Assembly (NCBI GenBank): GCA_043747595.1
Contig: JAYTOX010000033.1
Span: 1-64,000 of the forward strand
Length of the DNA stretch: 64,000 nt
From: JADKIH01 sp043747595
GTDB taxonomy: Bacteria; Bacteroidota; Bacteroidia; AKYH767-A; 2013-40CM-41-45
Direction: 5' to 3'
The notes beneath the pieces are model-generated. The model did not search any database and had not been told where the DNA came from. It saw only the letters and a program-made list of their open reading frames with translations. Shown piece after piece: positions 7,884 to 17,864 of this stretch. Position 1 is the first letter of the stretch, and every line of letters begins with the position of its first letter. A program made the position numbers and the translations under genes.

Positions 7884-10800
7884 ATGCTCAATAAAACAAT
7901 TGCGTTCTCTATAAAGAACAAACTAATAATCGGGCTTTTCATTTTAGCCCTCATTGGCTATGGCAGCTACCAATTTACTAAGTTGCCAATTGATGCTGTC
8001 CCCGACATTACTGACAATCAAGTGCAAGTAATAACGGTTGCACCTTCATTGGGAGCGCCGGATATAGAACGACTTATAACTTTCCCAATAGAGCAAGTTA
8101 ATAGCAATATTCCCGGACTGAAAGAAATTCGTAGTTTTTCAAGATTCGGACTTTCATTAATCACAATTGTATTCGATGATGATGTAGACATATATTGGGC
8201 AAGACAGCAAGTAACTGAACGGCTAAAACAAGCGCAAGACCAAATTCCAAAAGGTTTGGGTTCACCGGAATTAGCACCCGTTACTTCTGGTTTAGGAGAA
8301 ATTTACCAATATGTTGTTCGTGCCAAACATGGTTATGAAACAAAGTATGATGAAACAGAATTGAGGACTATTCAAGATTGGATAGTTCGCAGACAATTAT
8401 TAGGAGTGAAAGGTGTAGCCGACGTAAGCGGCTTTGGCGGAAAACTAAAGCAATATGAAATTGCAGTTGATGCTAACAAATTAAAATCCCTGAACATTAC
8501 TATTAATGATGTCTTCACTTCTTTAGAAACGAATAATGAAAATACGGGTGGTGCATACATCGAGAAAAAATCAACAGTTCTCTATATAAGAAGTGAAGGA
8601 CTGATTGGGAATATTGACGATATAAAAAACATTGTAGTAAAGAACACAAAGAACGGAACACCATTATTAATAAACGATGTTGCTGAGGTGAGAATTGGGA
8701 ACGCCATTCGTTATGGAGGTATGACCTACAACGATGAAGGCGAAGTGGTAGGGGCAGTTGTGATGATGTTGAAAGGTGGTAATAGCAGTGAAGTAATTAA
8801 AAATGTAAAAGATCGCATTACACAAATTGAAAAAACTCTACCCGAAGGAGTAGTGATTGAACCTTACTTAGACAGAACAAAAATGGTAAACAATGCCATT
8901 AGTACTGTATCAAGGAATTTATTGGAAGGTGCATTGATTGTAATTTTTGTATTGGTATTATTTCTTGGAAATTTTAGAGCTGGTTTATTGGTTGCCTCAG
9001 TTATCCCTTTGGCAATGCTGTTTGCCATAATTATGATGAACCTTTTCGGAGTAAGTGGAAATCTCATGAGTTTAGGGGCATTGGATTTTGGGTTGATTGT
9101 AGACGGAGCGGTAATTATTGTAGAAGCAGTGATGCACAGTTTGATTCACAGAAAAAAAACAAGAAGTGATGGACGAATAACTCAAATTGAAATGGATCAT
9201 ACAGTAAACCATTCAGCAAGCAGAATGATGAACAGTGCTATGTTTGGGCAAATAATTATATTAATTGTGTACCTACCAATTTTTACGCTTGAAGGAATAG
9301 AAGGGAAAATGTTTAAACCAATGGCTCAAACAGTTGCTTTTGCATTGTTGGGGGCATTTATTCTATCGCTCACATACATACCTATGATGAGTGCATTATT
9401 TCTCAATAAAAACACCGCTCATAAGAAAAATATCTCTGACAGAATGATGGGCTTTTTTGTGAAAATACATCAAAGAGTTTTAAGTAAGGTTTTAGGTTTT
9501 CCAAAAGCAATAATTGGAATTTCAATTGCACTTTTACTGATTTCATTTCTCGTTTTCACTAAAATGGGCGGCGAATTTATTCCAGAATTACCCGAAGGTG
9601 ATTATGCTGTGGAAACAAGAGTTCTTACAGGAAGTAATATAGCAACAACTGCAGATGCTTGTATGAAAGCGGCCCATATCTTAAAAAATAAATTTCCGGA
9701 AGTAGAAAAAGTAATAGGCAAAATTGGAAGTGGAGAGATTCCTACCGACCCAATGCCAATGGATGCAGCCGACTTGATTATTGTTTTGAAGGATAAAAAT
9801 GAATGGACTTCGGCAAATTCTTGGAATGAGCTTTCTGAAAAAATGAGTATTGCTTTACAAGATATTCCCGGTGTGACATACAGTTTTCAATTTCCGGTTG
9901 CGATGCGCTTTAACGAATTAATGACTGGTGCAAAGCAAGATGTTGTTTGTAAGATCTTCGGAGAAAATTTAGATACTCTTTCTAAATTTTCAAAATTATT
10001 GGGTGAGGTTGCAGGAAAAATAAACGGAGCAGAAAATGTATTTGTAGAGCCAATTGATGGCTTACCACAATTAATTATTACTTACAAACGAAATCTTATT
10101 GCGCAATACGGCTTAAATATTTCTGAGATCAACAAAGTAGTGAACACGGCATTTGCTGGACAAAGTAGTGGGCAAGTTTTTGAGGACGAAAAGCGATTTG
10201 ATTTAGTGGTACGTCTTGCTGGTGAAAACAGAAAGAACTTAGAAGATGTTCAGAATCTTCTAATTCCGACTTCAAATGGAACACAGATTCCTTTGTATCA
10301 GGTTGCCGATGTATCCATTCAGGAAAGTGTAAATCAAATACAACGAGACGATGCAAAACGAAGAATAATTGTTGGTTTCAATGTACATGATAGAGATGTG
10401 CAAAGCATTGTTAAGGATTTACAAGGTCAAATTGAGAAGCAGATCAAATTTCCAAGCGGCTACTATGTTACTTATGGCGGTGCATTTGAAAATCTGGAAG
10501 CCGCTAAAAAAAGACTGTCGATAGCAGTTCCACTTTCATTGATCCTGATTTTCTTATTTCTATATTTTGCTTTTGGATCTATTAAACAAGGGTTACTTAT
10601 TTATTCAGCAATTCCGCTTTCTGCCATTGGCGGAATCTTCTTCTTAGCATTACGAGGTATGCCATTCAGTATAAGTGCTGGAATCGGTTTCATTGCGTTG
10701 TTTGGCGTTGCAGTATTGAACGGAATAGTTTTGATTGCAGAATTTAATCGTATTAAAGCGGAAGGCGAAAACGACACAAGAAAAATTGTATTACAAGGCA

Positions 10801-12227
10801 CAAGAAATCGTTTGAGGCCTGTGCTTATGACTGCATTTGTGGCATCACTTGGTTTTTTACCTATGGCAATAAGCAATGGCTCAGGTGCAGAAGTTCAAAG
10901 ACCATTAGCAACGGTTGTAATTGGTGGACTTTTAATCGCAACTTTCTTAACTTTATTTGTTCTGCCGGTCTTATACATTTTATTTGAAAAAATTGGAAAA
11001 GGGAAGTCCCCATCAATCATTGCAATTGTATTGTTAGGATTATTTTCATTTCATAAAACAAATGCACAAACAGGTATACAATTAAAAGCAGCAATTGACA
11101 CTGCATTGACTAATAACTTAATTGTAAAGCAAGAAAAATTAAATTCAGAGTATCAGAAAAAATTAAAGGCTGCTGTTGTTGATATTCCGCAAACAAACAT
11201 TACAGGTGAATATGGACAGTTCAATTCTTTCTACAACGATACAAAATTTGGAATTTCGCAGTCGATAAGTTTCCCTACAGTTTATTCAAAACAAAAAGTA
11301 CTACAAAATGAAGTGTATAATAGCAGCCTGCTAAGTATTGCATTGAAAGAAGCTGAATTGAAAAAGAAAGTCAGTCAGTTTTTTTATTACATACTTTACT
11401 TGCAAGCAAAAAGGGAAATACTTGTAGAAATGGATAGTGCATATTCTTCTTTTTTGGAAAAATCAAATTTAAGATTTGAAAAAGGAGAGAGTAATCTGCT
11501 AGAAAAGGCTACTACTGAAACTCAGCGTGGGCAAATTGCTATTCAATTAAGACAGCTAAAAGGTGAAATTGAAATTACACAGCTCCAATTTCAAATGATC
11601 CTAAATACCGAAACCGTTTATTTTCCGTTCGATGAAAATCAGAAAATGACATTTATCTTAACTGAAGATTCCAAAATAATTTCTAAGCATCCGCAGATAG
11701 AAGTATTAAATCAACAAAGACAAATTGCTTTGGTAAGAACTGGATTGGAAAAATCAAAACTTTTGCCTGGATTGAATTTTGGTTATAATAATCAAAGTAT
11801 ACAAGGGAAAGGCCCAAATGAGGTAACATATCCAAAATCATATCGTTTTAATTCAGTGCAATTTGGAATTGGAGTACCATTATTTTTCTTTTCTCAAAAG
11901 GGGAAAATTGGTTCTGCGAAAATTTTGCAAAAGATTTCAGAAAATGAATATCAAATCGGCATGCAAACGATGAATTTAGAATATGAATCTGCACTTAAGA
12001 TTTATCAGACACAAATTGAAACTGTTAAATATTTCGAAGACACTGCGCTGAAAAATGCTGAAACGATTACTAAAACAGCTAACGAACAGTTTGTAAATGG
12101 TGACATCAATTATTTAGATTGGGTTATGCTGATAAACAATGTTGCTGCAATTCAAAACAATTACGTCGAAGCAATAAAAGAACTCAATCAAGCAATTATT
12201 CAACTAAATTTCTTAACTTCTAAATAG
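7884..12227 (+). CDS. CzcA-type heavy-metal RND efflux pump fused to a TolC-like outer-membrane factor
   Basis: Inner-membrane proton/metal antiporter of the HME-RND family with an outer-membrane-factor domain on the same chain. Residues 1-1035 carry the RND repeat: N-terminal helix, two periplasmic loops and two sets of membrane helices. Helix 4 reads GALDFGLIVDGAVIIVEA, placing Asp401, Asp407 and Glu414 where the proton-relay residues of CzcA (D402, D408, E415) lie; this DFG-VDG pattern fits Co/Zn/Cd pumps better than the Cu/Ag CusA pattern. A Met pair (PTDPMPMDAADL) lies in the pore domain. After one more hydrophobic segment ending FHKTNAQ (about 1040-1058), residues 1060-1447 form the coiled-coil repeats of a TolC/CusC family protein. 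Followed after 9 bp by its membrane-fusion partner. About 1,450 residues, as in other Bacteroidota fusions. Confidence 0.93.
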   Translation: MLNKTIAFSIKNKLIIGLFILALIGYGSYQFTKLPIDAVPDITDNQVQVITVAPSLGAPDIERLITFPIEQVNSNIPGLKEIRSFSRFGLSLITIVFDDDVDIYWARQQVTERLKQAQDQIPKGLGSPELAPVTSGLGEIYQYVVRAKHGYETKYDETELRTIQDWIVRRQLLGVKGVADVSGFGGKLKQYEIAVDANKLKSLNITINDVFTSLETNNENTGGAYIEKKSTVLYIRSEGLIGNIDDIKNIVVKNTKNGTPLLINDVAEVRIGNAIRYGGMTYNDEGEVVGAVVMMLKGGNSSEVIKNVKDRITQIEKTLPEGVVIEPYLDRTKMVNNAISTVSRNLLEGALIVIFVLVLFLGNFRAGLLVASVIPLAMLFAIIMMNLFGVSGNLMSLGALDFGLIVDGAVIIVEAVMHSLIHRKKTRSDGRITQIEMDHTVNHSASRMMNSAMFGQIIILIVYLPIFTLEGIEGKMFKPMAQTVAFALLGAFILSLTYIPMMSALFLNKNTAHKKNISDRMMGFFVKIHQRVLSKVLGFPKAIIGISIALLLISFLVFTKMGGEFIPELPEGDYAVETRVLTGSNIATTADACMKAAHILKNKFPEVEKVIGKIGSGEIPTDPMPMDAADLIIVLKDKNEWTSANSWNELSEKMSIALQDIPGVTYSFQFPVAMRFNELMTGAKQDVVCKIFGENLDTLSKFSKLLGEVAGKINGAENVFVEPIDGLPQLIITYKRNLIAQYGLNISEINKVVNTAFAGQSSGQVFEDEKRFDLVVRLAGENRKNLEDVQNLLIPTSNGTQIPLYQVADVSIQESVNQIQRDDAKRRIIVGFNVHDRDVQSIVKDLQGQIEKQIKFPSGYYVTYGGAFENLEAAKKRLSIAVPLSLILIFLFLYFAFGSIKQGLLIYSAIPLSAIGGIFFLALRGMPFSISAGIGFIALFGVAVLNGIVLIAEFNRIKAEGENDTRKIVLQGTRNRLRPVLMTAFVASLGFLPMAISNGSGAEVQRPLATVVIGGLLIATFLTLFVLPVLYILFEKIGKGKSPSIIAIVLLGLFSFHKTNAQTGIQLKAAIDTALTNNLIVKQEKLNSEYQKKLKAAVVDIPQTNITGEYGQFNSFYNDTKFGISQSISFPTVYSKQKVLQNEVYNSSLLSIALKEAELKKKVSQFFYYILYLQAKREILVEMDSAYSSFLEKSNLRFEKGESNLLEKATTETQRGQIAIQLRQLKGEIEITQLQFQMILNTETVYFPFDENQKMTFILTEDSKIISKHPQIEVLNQQRQIALVRTGLEKSKLLPGLNFGYNNQSIQGKGPNEVTYPKSYRFNSVQFGIGVPLFFFSQKGKIGSAKILQKISENEYQIGMQTMNLEYESALKIYQTQIETVKYFEDTALKNAETITKTANEQFVNGDINYLDWVMLINNVAAIQNNYVEAIKELNQAIIQLNFLTSK

Positions 12228-12236
12228 ACATAGATC

Positions 12237-13373
12237 ATGATAAAATATATCTTATTTACAATATCAATATTTATACTCACAGCTTGTAACAATAAAAAAG
12301 AATTGGAAGCGAAAATTATTAAAGAGGAGAACGAAAACTCAGTTGAACTTTCAGATGCTCAGCTTAAAAACACTGAAATTCAAATCGGGAAAATTGAAAT
12401 GCGTAATATTTCATCACTCTTAAGAGTGAATGGAAAAATTGAAGTCCCACCGCAAAATATGATATCGGTAAGCGTCCCTATGGGTGGTTATCTTAAATCA
12501 ACAAAATTGTTGGCAGGAATGCATATCAATAAAGGTGAAGTAATTGCAACTATGGAAGATCAGCAATATATCCAATTACAACAGGATTATTTGTTGGCGA
12601 CGACTCATTTTACTTCAATTGAACAAGAATATTTTCGTCAGAAGGAATTAAATCAAAGCAAGGCCAGTAGTGATAAGGTATTTCAGGAAGCGCAAACTGA
12701 ATATTTATCTCAAAAAATTCTGATTAAATCATTTGCCGAAAAATTAAAATTGATTGGATTAAATCCTAATAATTTAAATGAAAATTCTATGTCGAAAAGT
12801 ATAAACATTATTTCACCAATTGATGGTTTTGTTTCTCAAGTTAAGCAGAACATTGGAAAGTATGTAACGCCAACTGAAGTGCTCTTTGAATTAGTAAATC
12901 CTACAGATATTCACTTAACCCTTACGATTTTTGAAAGAGATTTGTTCAAAATTTCAATAGGTCAAAAAATATTCGCATACAATAACACTAATCCTAAAAA
13001 GAAATATTTATGTGAGATTCTTTTAATCGGTAAGGATGTAACTCCTGAAAGAACGATTCAAGTACAGTGTCACTTTGAACAATATGATAAAAACTTGATA
13101 CCCGGAATGTATATGAATGCAGAGGTGGAAGTAGCTACAAACAGTGCTTTTGTTATTCCAAATGATGGCTTAGTTCGTTACGAAGGAAAAGAATTTGTTT
13201 TCTTTGAAACTGAGAAAGGGAAATATGAGATGCAGGCAGTTACTACCGCAAACAATGAAAATGGTTTTACACAAATATCTTTTCCTGATAGTGTTGAAAC
13301 AAAGGATAAATTCTTCGTTACAAAAGGCGCGTATGCCATTCTAATGAAGATGAAAAATTCGGAGGAAGAGTAA
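12237..13373 (+). CDS. Membrane-fusion (adaptor) lipoprotein of the RND efflux system
   Basis: Periplasmic adaptor of the CusB/CzcB HlyD-type family that links the pump to the outer membrane. The N-terminus has a lipobox (FILTAC, Cys17), so it is a lipoprotein. A barrel-sandwich half (VSVPMGGYLKSTKLLAGMHI), a coiled-coil hairpin (about 110-175), the second lipoyl half (NIISPIDGFVSQVKQNIGKY) and a beta-barrel domain (IHLTLTIFERDLFKI) follow in the usual order, 378 residues in all. It has no added DUF3347 or metal-binding domain at its ends. It starts 9 bp after the pump gene, clearly the same operon. Confidence 0.9.
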   Translation: MIKYILFTISIFILTACNNKKELEAKIIKEENENSVELSDAQLKNTEIQIGKIEMRNISSLLRVNGKIEVPPQNMISVSVPMGGYLKSTKLLAGMHINKGEVIATMEDQQYIQLQQDYLLATTHFTSIEQEYFRQKELNQSKASSDKVFQEAQTEYLSQKILIKSFAEKLKLIGLNPNNLNENSMSKSINIISPIDGFVSQVKQNIGKYVTPTEVLFELVNPTDIHLTLTIFERDLFKISIGQKIFAYNNTNPKKKYLCEILLIGKDVTPERTIQVQCHFEQYDKNLIPGMYMNAEVEVATNSAFVIPNDGLVRYEGKEFVFFETEKGKYEMQAVTTANNENGFTQISFPDSVETKDKFFVTKGAYAILMKMKNSEEE

Positions 13374-13432
13374 TAAAGTAAAGAGTGGTATAAATTTATT
13401 ATTATTTTGTTGTAATATTTAAAATATGATTA

Positions 13433-14332
13433 ATGGAAGAGCACAATCACAGTAATTCGCACACAAGAACAAATCTCACTAGAGCATTTTGGATGGGTAT
13501 AATCCTAAATACAGCTTTTGTCATTATTGAATTTGTTGCGGGGTTTTATTACAACTCGCTTTCTTTGCTTTCAGATGCAGGTCATAATCTTAGCGATGTA
13601 GCCAGTTTGGGTTTGACATTATTTGCCTTCAAACTCTCTAAGTCCACTGCTACTAATCGATTCACTTACGGATATAGTAAGAGTACAATACTAGTTTCCC
13701 TTACCAATGCAGTCATATTGTTGATTGCCGTCGGCAGCATTGGTTGGGAAGCTATTCAGCGGTTTATGAATCCGGTTGCAACTCATGGTGATGTTATTTC
13801 AGTCGTGGCAGGAATTGGAATTGTTATCAATACCGTTTCAGCTTTACTGTTTTTCAAGGAAAAAGATAATGACCTGAATGTAAAAGGCGCTTATCTGCAT
13901 TTAGCTATAGATGCAATCGTATCGGTTGGAGTAGTGATGGCAGGTATTCTAATCTCGTACACAGGAATCAAATGGATAGATCCACTTGTAAGTTTATTAA
14001 TAATGATCGTTGTAATTTACAGTACATGGGGTCTTCTTACTGAAAGTCTAAGGTTGGTTATTGATGGAGTTCCTGCAAATGTTGATCTGGATAAAGTGAA
14101 GGAAGAAATTGAGAAGAAAAAAGGAGTTGCTAAAGTCGATCATCTTCATATTTGGGCTATTAGTACAACAGCAAATGCACTAACAGCACATTTGCTGTTG
14201 GAAAATAGTTTGAATGTTGTTGAAATTGCGAAAATTAAATCTGATCTCAGACATTCATTGGAGCAAATGAATGTGCAACACGCAACATTTGAAACAGAAA
14301 GTACTAATAAAGTGACCAGTTCAATAGATTAA
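13433..14332 (+). CDS. Cation diffusion facilitator (CzcD/ZitB-type) metal exporter
   Basis: Inner-membrane proton/metal antiporter of the CDF family that moves Zn or similar divalent ions from cytoplasm to periplasm, where the RND pump can take them. The 299-residue chain has six membrane helices. The metal site is visible as SDAGHNLSD in helix 2 (Asp48, His51, Asp55) and HLAIDA in helix 5 (His156, Asp160); this HD-HD set is typical of Zn-type CDF proteins. The N-terminus has a short His-rich tract (HNHSNSH), and the C-terminal domain contains KVDHLHIWAIS, the usual cytoplasmic metal-binding fold. It lies 59 bp after the adaptor gene, probably the third gene of the operon, ending before a hairpin. 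Confidence 0.93.
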   Translation: MEEHNHSNSHTRTNLTRAFWMGIILNTAFVIIEFVAGFYYNSLSLLSDAGHNLSDVASLGLTLFAFKLSKSTATNRFTYGYSKSTILVSLTNAVILLIAVGSIGWEAIQRFMNPVATHGDVISVVAGIGIVINTVSALLFFKEKDNDLNVKGAYLHLAIDAIVSVGVVMAGILISYTGIKWIDPLVSLLIMIVVIYSTWGLLTESLRLVIDGVPANVDLDKVKEEIEKKKGVAKVDHLHIWAISTTANALTAHLLLENSLNVVEIAKIKSDLRHSLEQMNVQHATFETESTNKVTSSID

Positions 14333-14367
14333 GTATTTAGTACATTTACGATTTAGATTTGAAAAAT

Positions 14368-14388
14368 AACATCAATAACATTGATGTT
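14368..14388 (+). terminator. Hairpin after the metal-efflux operon
   Basis: AACATCAAT and ATTGATGTT are perfect 9-bp arms around a 3-base loop, 36 bp after the CDF stop. The following sequence is only moderately T-rich, so termination efficiency is uncertain. Confidence 0.5.
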
Positions 14389-14915
14389 CTTGATTTCAAT
14401 TGCTTTTAAAATCAAATATGAGTGAGTTTGGGCTTTTTTTGAAAACGCAAAAAAATTAAACAATTTAGTTTTGAAACCTAAAAATGAATTGGGATACTGT
14501 TAATTTTGATGCTAACAAAACAAAAAAAAATCAGTGAAGGATTAATTCATAATTTTTGGAGCTATTCAATGAATATGAACCCTTTTAGCGCCGACCCACT
14601 TTTAGGACATTTTGCATAGCCATTTAAAAGGACTCTTGGATTCATAGGTCATTTAGTAGTAGAGCACCGGAAACTAATTTCGTCGTGACCAAACTGATTG
14701 CCTCCTTTTCATTTGCATTCGTCTATGCCTAGCTCTCGCACTCACATTTTATTTGCTAGCTCATGAAAAAAGTATATATTTGACTAACCAATTTTTTCTT
14801 GAATGGAATTGACTCGAGTAAAGCACCATTCAAATAATTATCTTATTTAATTCGATTATTACCAATTATCATATCTTCCTTTATCAAATAATTGTAATCA
14901 CTTTAATTGATCACC
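14389..14915. other. Non-coding stretch between the efflux operon and a secreted protein gene
   Basis: Over 500 bp of AT-rich sequence without a plausible gene. A slightly GC-richer patch (14587-14760) has no recognisable repeat or RNA. The promoter of the following T9SS gene presumably lies near the right end, but no clean TAnnTTTG is visible. Confidence 0.4.
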
Positions 14916-16973
14916 ATGAAAAAAAATTACTTACTCCTCGTTCTCTTCGCTCTTACTAGTTCTTTCTTAAAAGCACAATGTCCCGTCGGACAAGTACAAG
15001 TTACCATTACTGTTACCACCGACGATTGGGGCTATGAAGGCTATTGGCAGCTTGTTCCTATGGGAAATTCTTGTGGCACCGGAACTATCTTTTCGGGAGG
15101 AAATGCATTAGTGGGTTGTTCGGGTGGCGGCTTACAAGTTGCAACTAGCGGTGGCTATGCGAACAATACTCAAATTATTGAAGGCCCATGGTGCTTGACC
15201 CAAGGTAGCTATTTCGATATATTATATGTTGATGATTATGGTGATGGTGGCGCTTCATTTACAGTAAACATTAATGGTTATCCTGTTTATTCAAGCTTAA
15301 CAGGAACAGGAAATGGAACAGGATCACATATTACTTTTTTAGCCGAACCTGCATCGACACTCGATTTAATGTGCAAAAAAATTACAACTCCATCTTATGT
15401 GAATCCGGGAAATGTAAATGTTGCTGGTGTTATTTTTAATAATGGAACGGATACTATTACTTCGATGGATCTTAATTATTCTATAAACAGTGGTACTTCT
15501 ATTACCGGTAATATTACTGGATTACATTTGGCACCTTTCACTTCGCTCTCTGTCATTCATCCTAACTCTTGGACAACTTCAGTGAATGGACAATACCAAA
15601 TAAAAATGTGGGCTAGTAATATGAATGGAATGTCAGACTTAAACTCAACCAACGACACTGCTACATCTGTCGTTAATGTTGGTCCTGCTATTCCAAATTT
15701 AATTGATGACTATATCGGGATTACTCCAATACTAACCGTAATTGGAAATGCAACGGATGGAATTGCAAGTCCAAGAGATTTAGATTTTCATCCTGTGCTT
15801 ACTAGAAATGAATTATGGGTAGTACTGGAAAGTACTGAAGCAATAGGTGGTAAAACAGTAAAGTTCACAAATGCAGGTCAGCCTGGACAATCTTCGCTAT
15901 TACAACAAGATGGAAATGCTTACCATTTTATGTCATTGCCTACTGGAATTGCTTTTAGTGAAAATGAAAATTTTTGTACTTCACCTGGAGTGTACGATGC
16001 AAATCATAATGGAGGAACACCATTTACCGGGCCCACATTATGGTCGAGCAATCCTTTAATCTATGCTCAGCCATCAGGAGGTAATGGCAGTCATATCGAC
16101 ATGTTACATCAAAGTCCCTACTCAATGGGAGTTTGTAGTGAAACAGAAAATGTTTTTTGGATTTTTGATGGCAATGCCGGCGAGGTTGTTCGATACGATT
16201 ATGTAAACGACCATGGTCCTGGAAATAGTGATCACAGTGATGGAATTATAAGACGCTTCAGCGGATTAAACTTATTGGCAGAATCAACACATCATGTTTC
16301 GAGTCATTTAATATTGGATAAAGAAAATGGCATGTTATATATTGTTGACACCGGTCACGATAGAATTGTAAGAATGGATATTCACTCAGGAACATTTTTG
16401 AGCAATTTAACACCGTATGAACCTACCGCAGAATATTCAAATTGGGGAAGTACAGTGAACAATGTGTTTGCCGATTCAGGATTAATAACACCAAGCGGAA
16501 TAGATTTAATTGGAAACCGATTAATAGTTTCCGACTATGCAACAGGAGATATAATTATCTATGATAGAAGTGCAAGTATAGGAGTAGAATTAGGACGTAT
16601 TTCAACCGGAGCCCCCGGAATTATGGGAGTAAAAATTGGGCCTGATGGAAAAATATGGTATGTGAATTCAAGCACAAATAAAGTAATAAGAATCGATGGT
16701 ATAACAAATGATTTGACTTCAATTAAATCGACAGAATCTATTAGCGTATATCCTAACCCAGTAAGTACAAATTTATTTGTAAAAACAAATTCATTTTCTG
16801 GACCTTCACGCCTATTAATTTATGATATGACAGGGAAAGTGATAAAGGACGAACAATTTACCTCTGATGAAAGAACGATTCAACTTAATGTTGAAACACT
16901 CCAGTCAGGTGTATATACAATTGAAGTAATGAATAATCATTCGGTAATTAGAAAAAGGATTGTTAAAAATTAA
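14916..16973 (+). CDS. T9SS-secreted protein with NHL-like beta-propeller
   Basis: A large exported protein. I start it at the ATG (MKKNYLLLVLFALTSSFLKAQ signal peptide) rather than at the in-frame TTG nine bases earlier. Residues about 25-150 form an N-terminal domain rich in Gly and aromatic residues (DDWGYEGYWQL, YVDDYGDGGASF), followed by an immunoglobulin-like region (about 150-250). Residues about 260-600 contain strand patterns of an NHL/SMP-type propeller (MLYIVDTGHDRIVRMDI, GIDLIGNRLIVSDYATGDI, GVKIGPDGKIWYV). The last 75 residues are a type A T9SS sorting domain (SISVYPNPVSTNLFVKT and LQSGVYTIEV). It is presumably carried to the cell surface. The ligand or substrate is unknown. Confidence 0.8.
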   Translation: MKKNYLLLVLFALTSSFLKAQCPVGQVQVTITVTTDDWGYEGYWQLVPMGNSCGTGTIFSGGNALVGCSGGGLQVATSGGYANNTQIIEGPWCLTQGSYFDILYVDDYGDGGASFTVNINGYPVYSSLTGTGNGTGSHITFLAEPASTLDLMCKKITTPSYVNPGNVNVAGVIFNNGTDTITSMDLNYSINSGTSITGNITGLHLAPFTSLSVIHPNSWTTSVNGQYQIKMWASNMNGMSDLNSTNDTATSVVNVGPAIPNLIDDYIGITPILTVIGNATDGIASPRDLDFHPVLTRNELWVVLESTEAIGGKTVKFTNAGQPGQSSLLQQDGNAYHFMSLPTGIAFSENENFCTSPGVYDANHNGGTPFTGPTLWSSNPLIYAQPSGGNGSHIDMLHQSPYSMGVCSETENVFWIFDGNAGEVVRYDYVNDHGPGNSDHSDGIIRRFSGLNLLAESTHHVSSHLILDKENGMLYIVDTGHDRIVRMDIHSGTFLSNLTPYEPTAEYSNWGSTVNNVFADSGLITPSGIDLIGNRLIVSDYATGDIIIYDRSASIGVELGRISTGAPGIMGVKIGPDGKIWYVNSSTNKVIRIDGITNDLTSIKSTESISVYPNPVSTNLFVKTNSFSGPSRLLIYDMTGKVIKDEQFTSDERTIQLNVETLQSGVYTIEVMNNHSVIRKRIVKN

Positions 16974-17090
16974 TTTGTTTTGTTATGCGCAACCAATGGC
17001 ATCCTGCTAATTTTCAACTTTCGGAATTCTAATAAGTATTTCTTTTGTACGAACTAAATACTTTAAAAGCAATTATTAAGCATAATAATA

Positions 17091-17495
17091 ATGGAAGAAG
17101 AAATATTTAAAAGCAAGCAGCACATAAGAGAGCATTTAGCGAATGAGCGTACTCTCTTAGCATGGATACGAACCAGCATCGGGATTATGGCTTTTGGGTT
17201 TGTAGTCGTAAAATTTTCATTATTCATTGAACAAATTTCTCATTTGCTTAATAACAATATGACCATTCCACACCAAACTCAACGAGGTTATTCTTCATTG
17301 ATAGGAATATTGTTGGTTACAGTGGGAGTTATAGTATTGATGTTATCTTATATAAAATACAAACGAACGGAAAAGCAATTCAATACTGAAACCTTTAAGC
17401 CATCTTCAATACTTATTCTATCACTTACAATAACTATTCTTTCTATTGGCATATTACTAATTTTGTACTTGATGAAAAACATAAACAGATATTAA
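17091..17495 (+). CDS. DUF202 (YidH-like) membrane protein
   Basis: A 134-residue protein with three membrane helices. The N-terminal LANERTLLAWIRTSIGIMAFGFVVVKF is the diagnostic DUF202 motif (LAxERTxLAWxRT). Family members occur singly or in pairs in many bacteria, and their function is poorly known. It stands alone: a T9SS protein gene ends 117 bp before it and the ABC operon on the other strand ends 370 bp after it. Confidence 0.85.
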   Translation: MEEEIFKSKQHIREHLANERTLLAWIRTSIGIMAFGFVVVKFSLFIEQISHLLNNNMTIPHQTQRGYSSLIGILLVTVGVIVLMLSYIKYKRTEKQFNTETFKPSSILILSLTITILSIGILLILYLMKNINRY

Positions 17496-17864
17496 TATTA
17501 AACTAATTAAGTTTTGACAACAACAGCTAAAACGCTTCGGACATAAATTTGTTTGGACTTCAAACATTTGAGCATCGTATCAACAGCTTGGTATGCGCAT
17601 AACATCAAGATTAAAAGAAATAAAAAAAGAGTAATAAAATTATAAATACTAAATTGTTTTTTAAACTAATTATTATGTCAATAAAACAACCATTGCGTCT
17701 AATAACTTTAGTCTATTTCGCCAAAAAATTATTTCCAAGAAAATTAGTATTTCCTTTCAAAACCTAGAAAGCTGCTCATCCATTCGAATTGCGTATGCTA
17801 TAAACTCATTTTAAATATTCAGAAATAAATTTTACTCCAAATAAACCTTGTAGCATCTAAAACA
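17496..17864. other. Non-coding spacer between convergent genes
   Basis: About 370 bp of AT-rich sequence between the DUF202 gene and the end of the leftward ABC operon. I see no hairpin with a T-run, no repeat shared with other parts of the window and no gene. Confidence 0.4.

Noticed and set aside
7884..12227. CusA (Cu/Ag) assignment for the RND pump
   Set aside because: Helix 4 has the DFG-VDG pattern of CzcA-type pumps rather than the CusA pattern; a copper role is not excluded but not supported.
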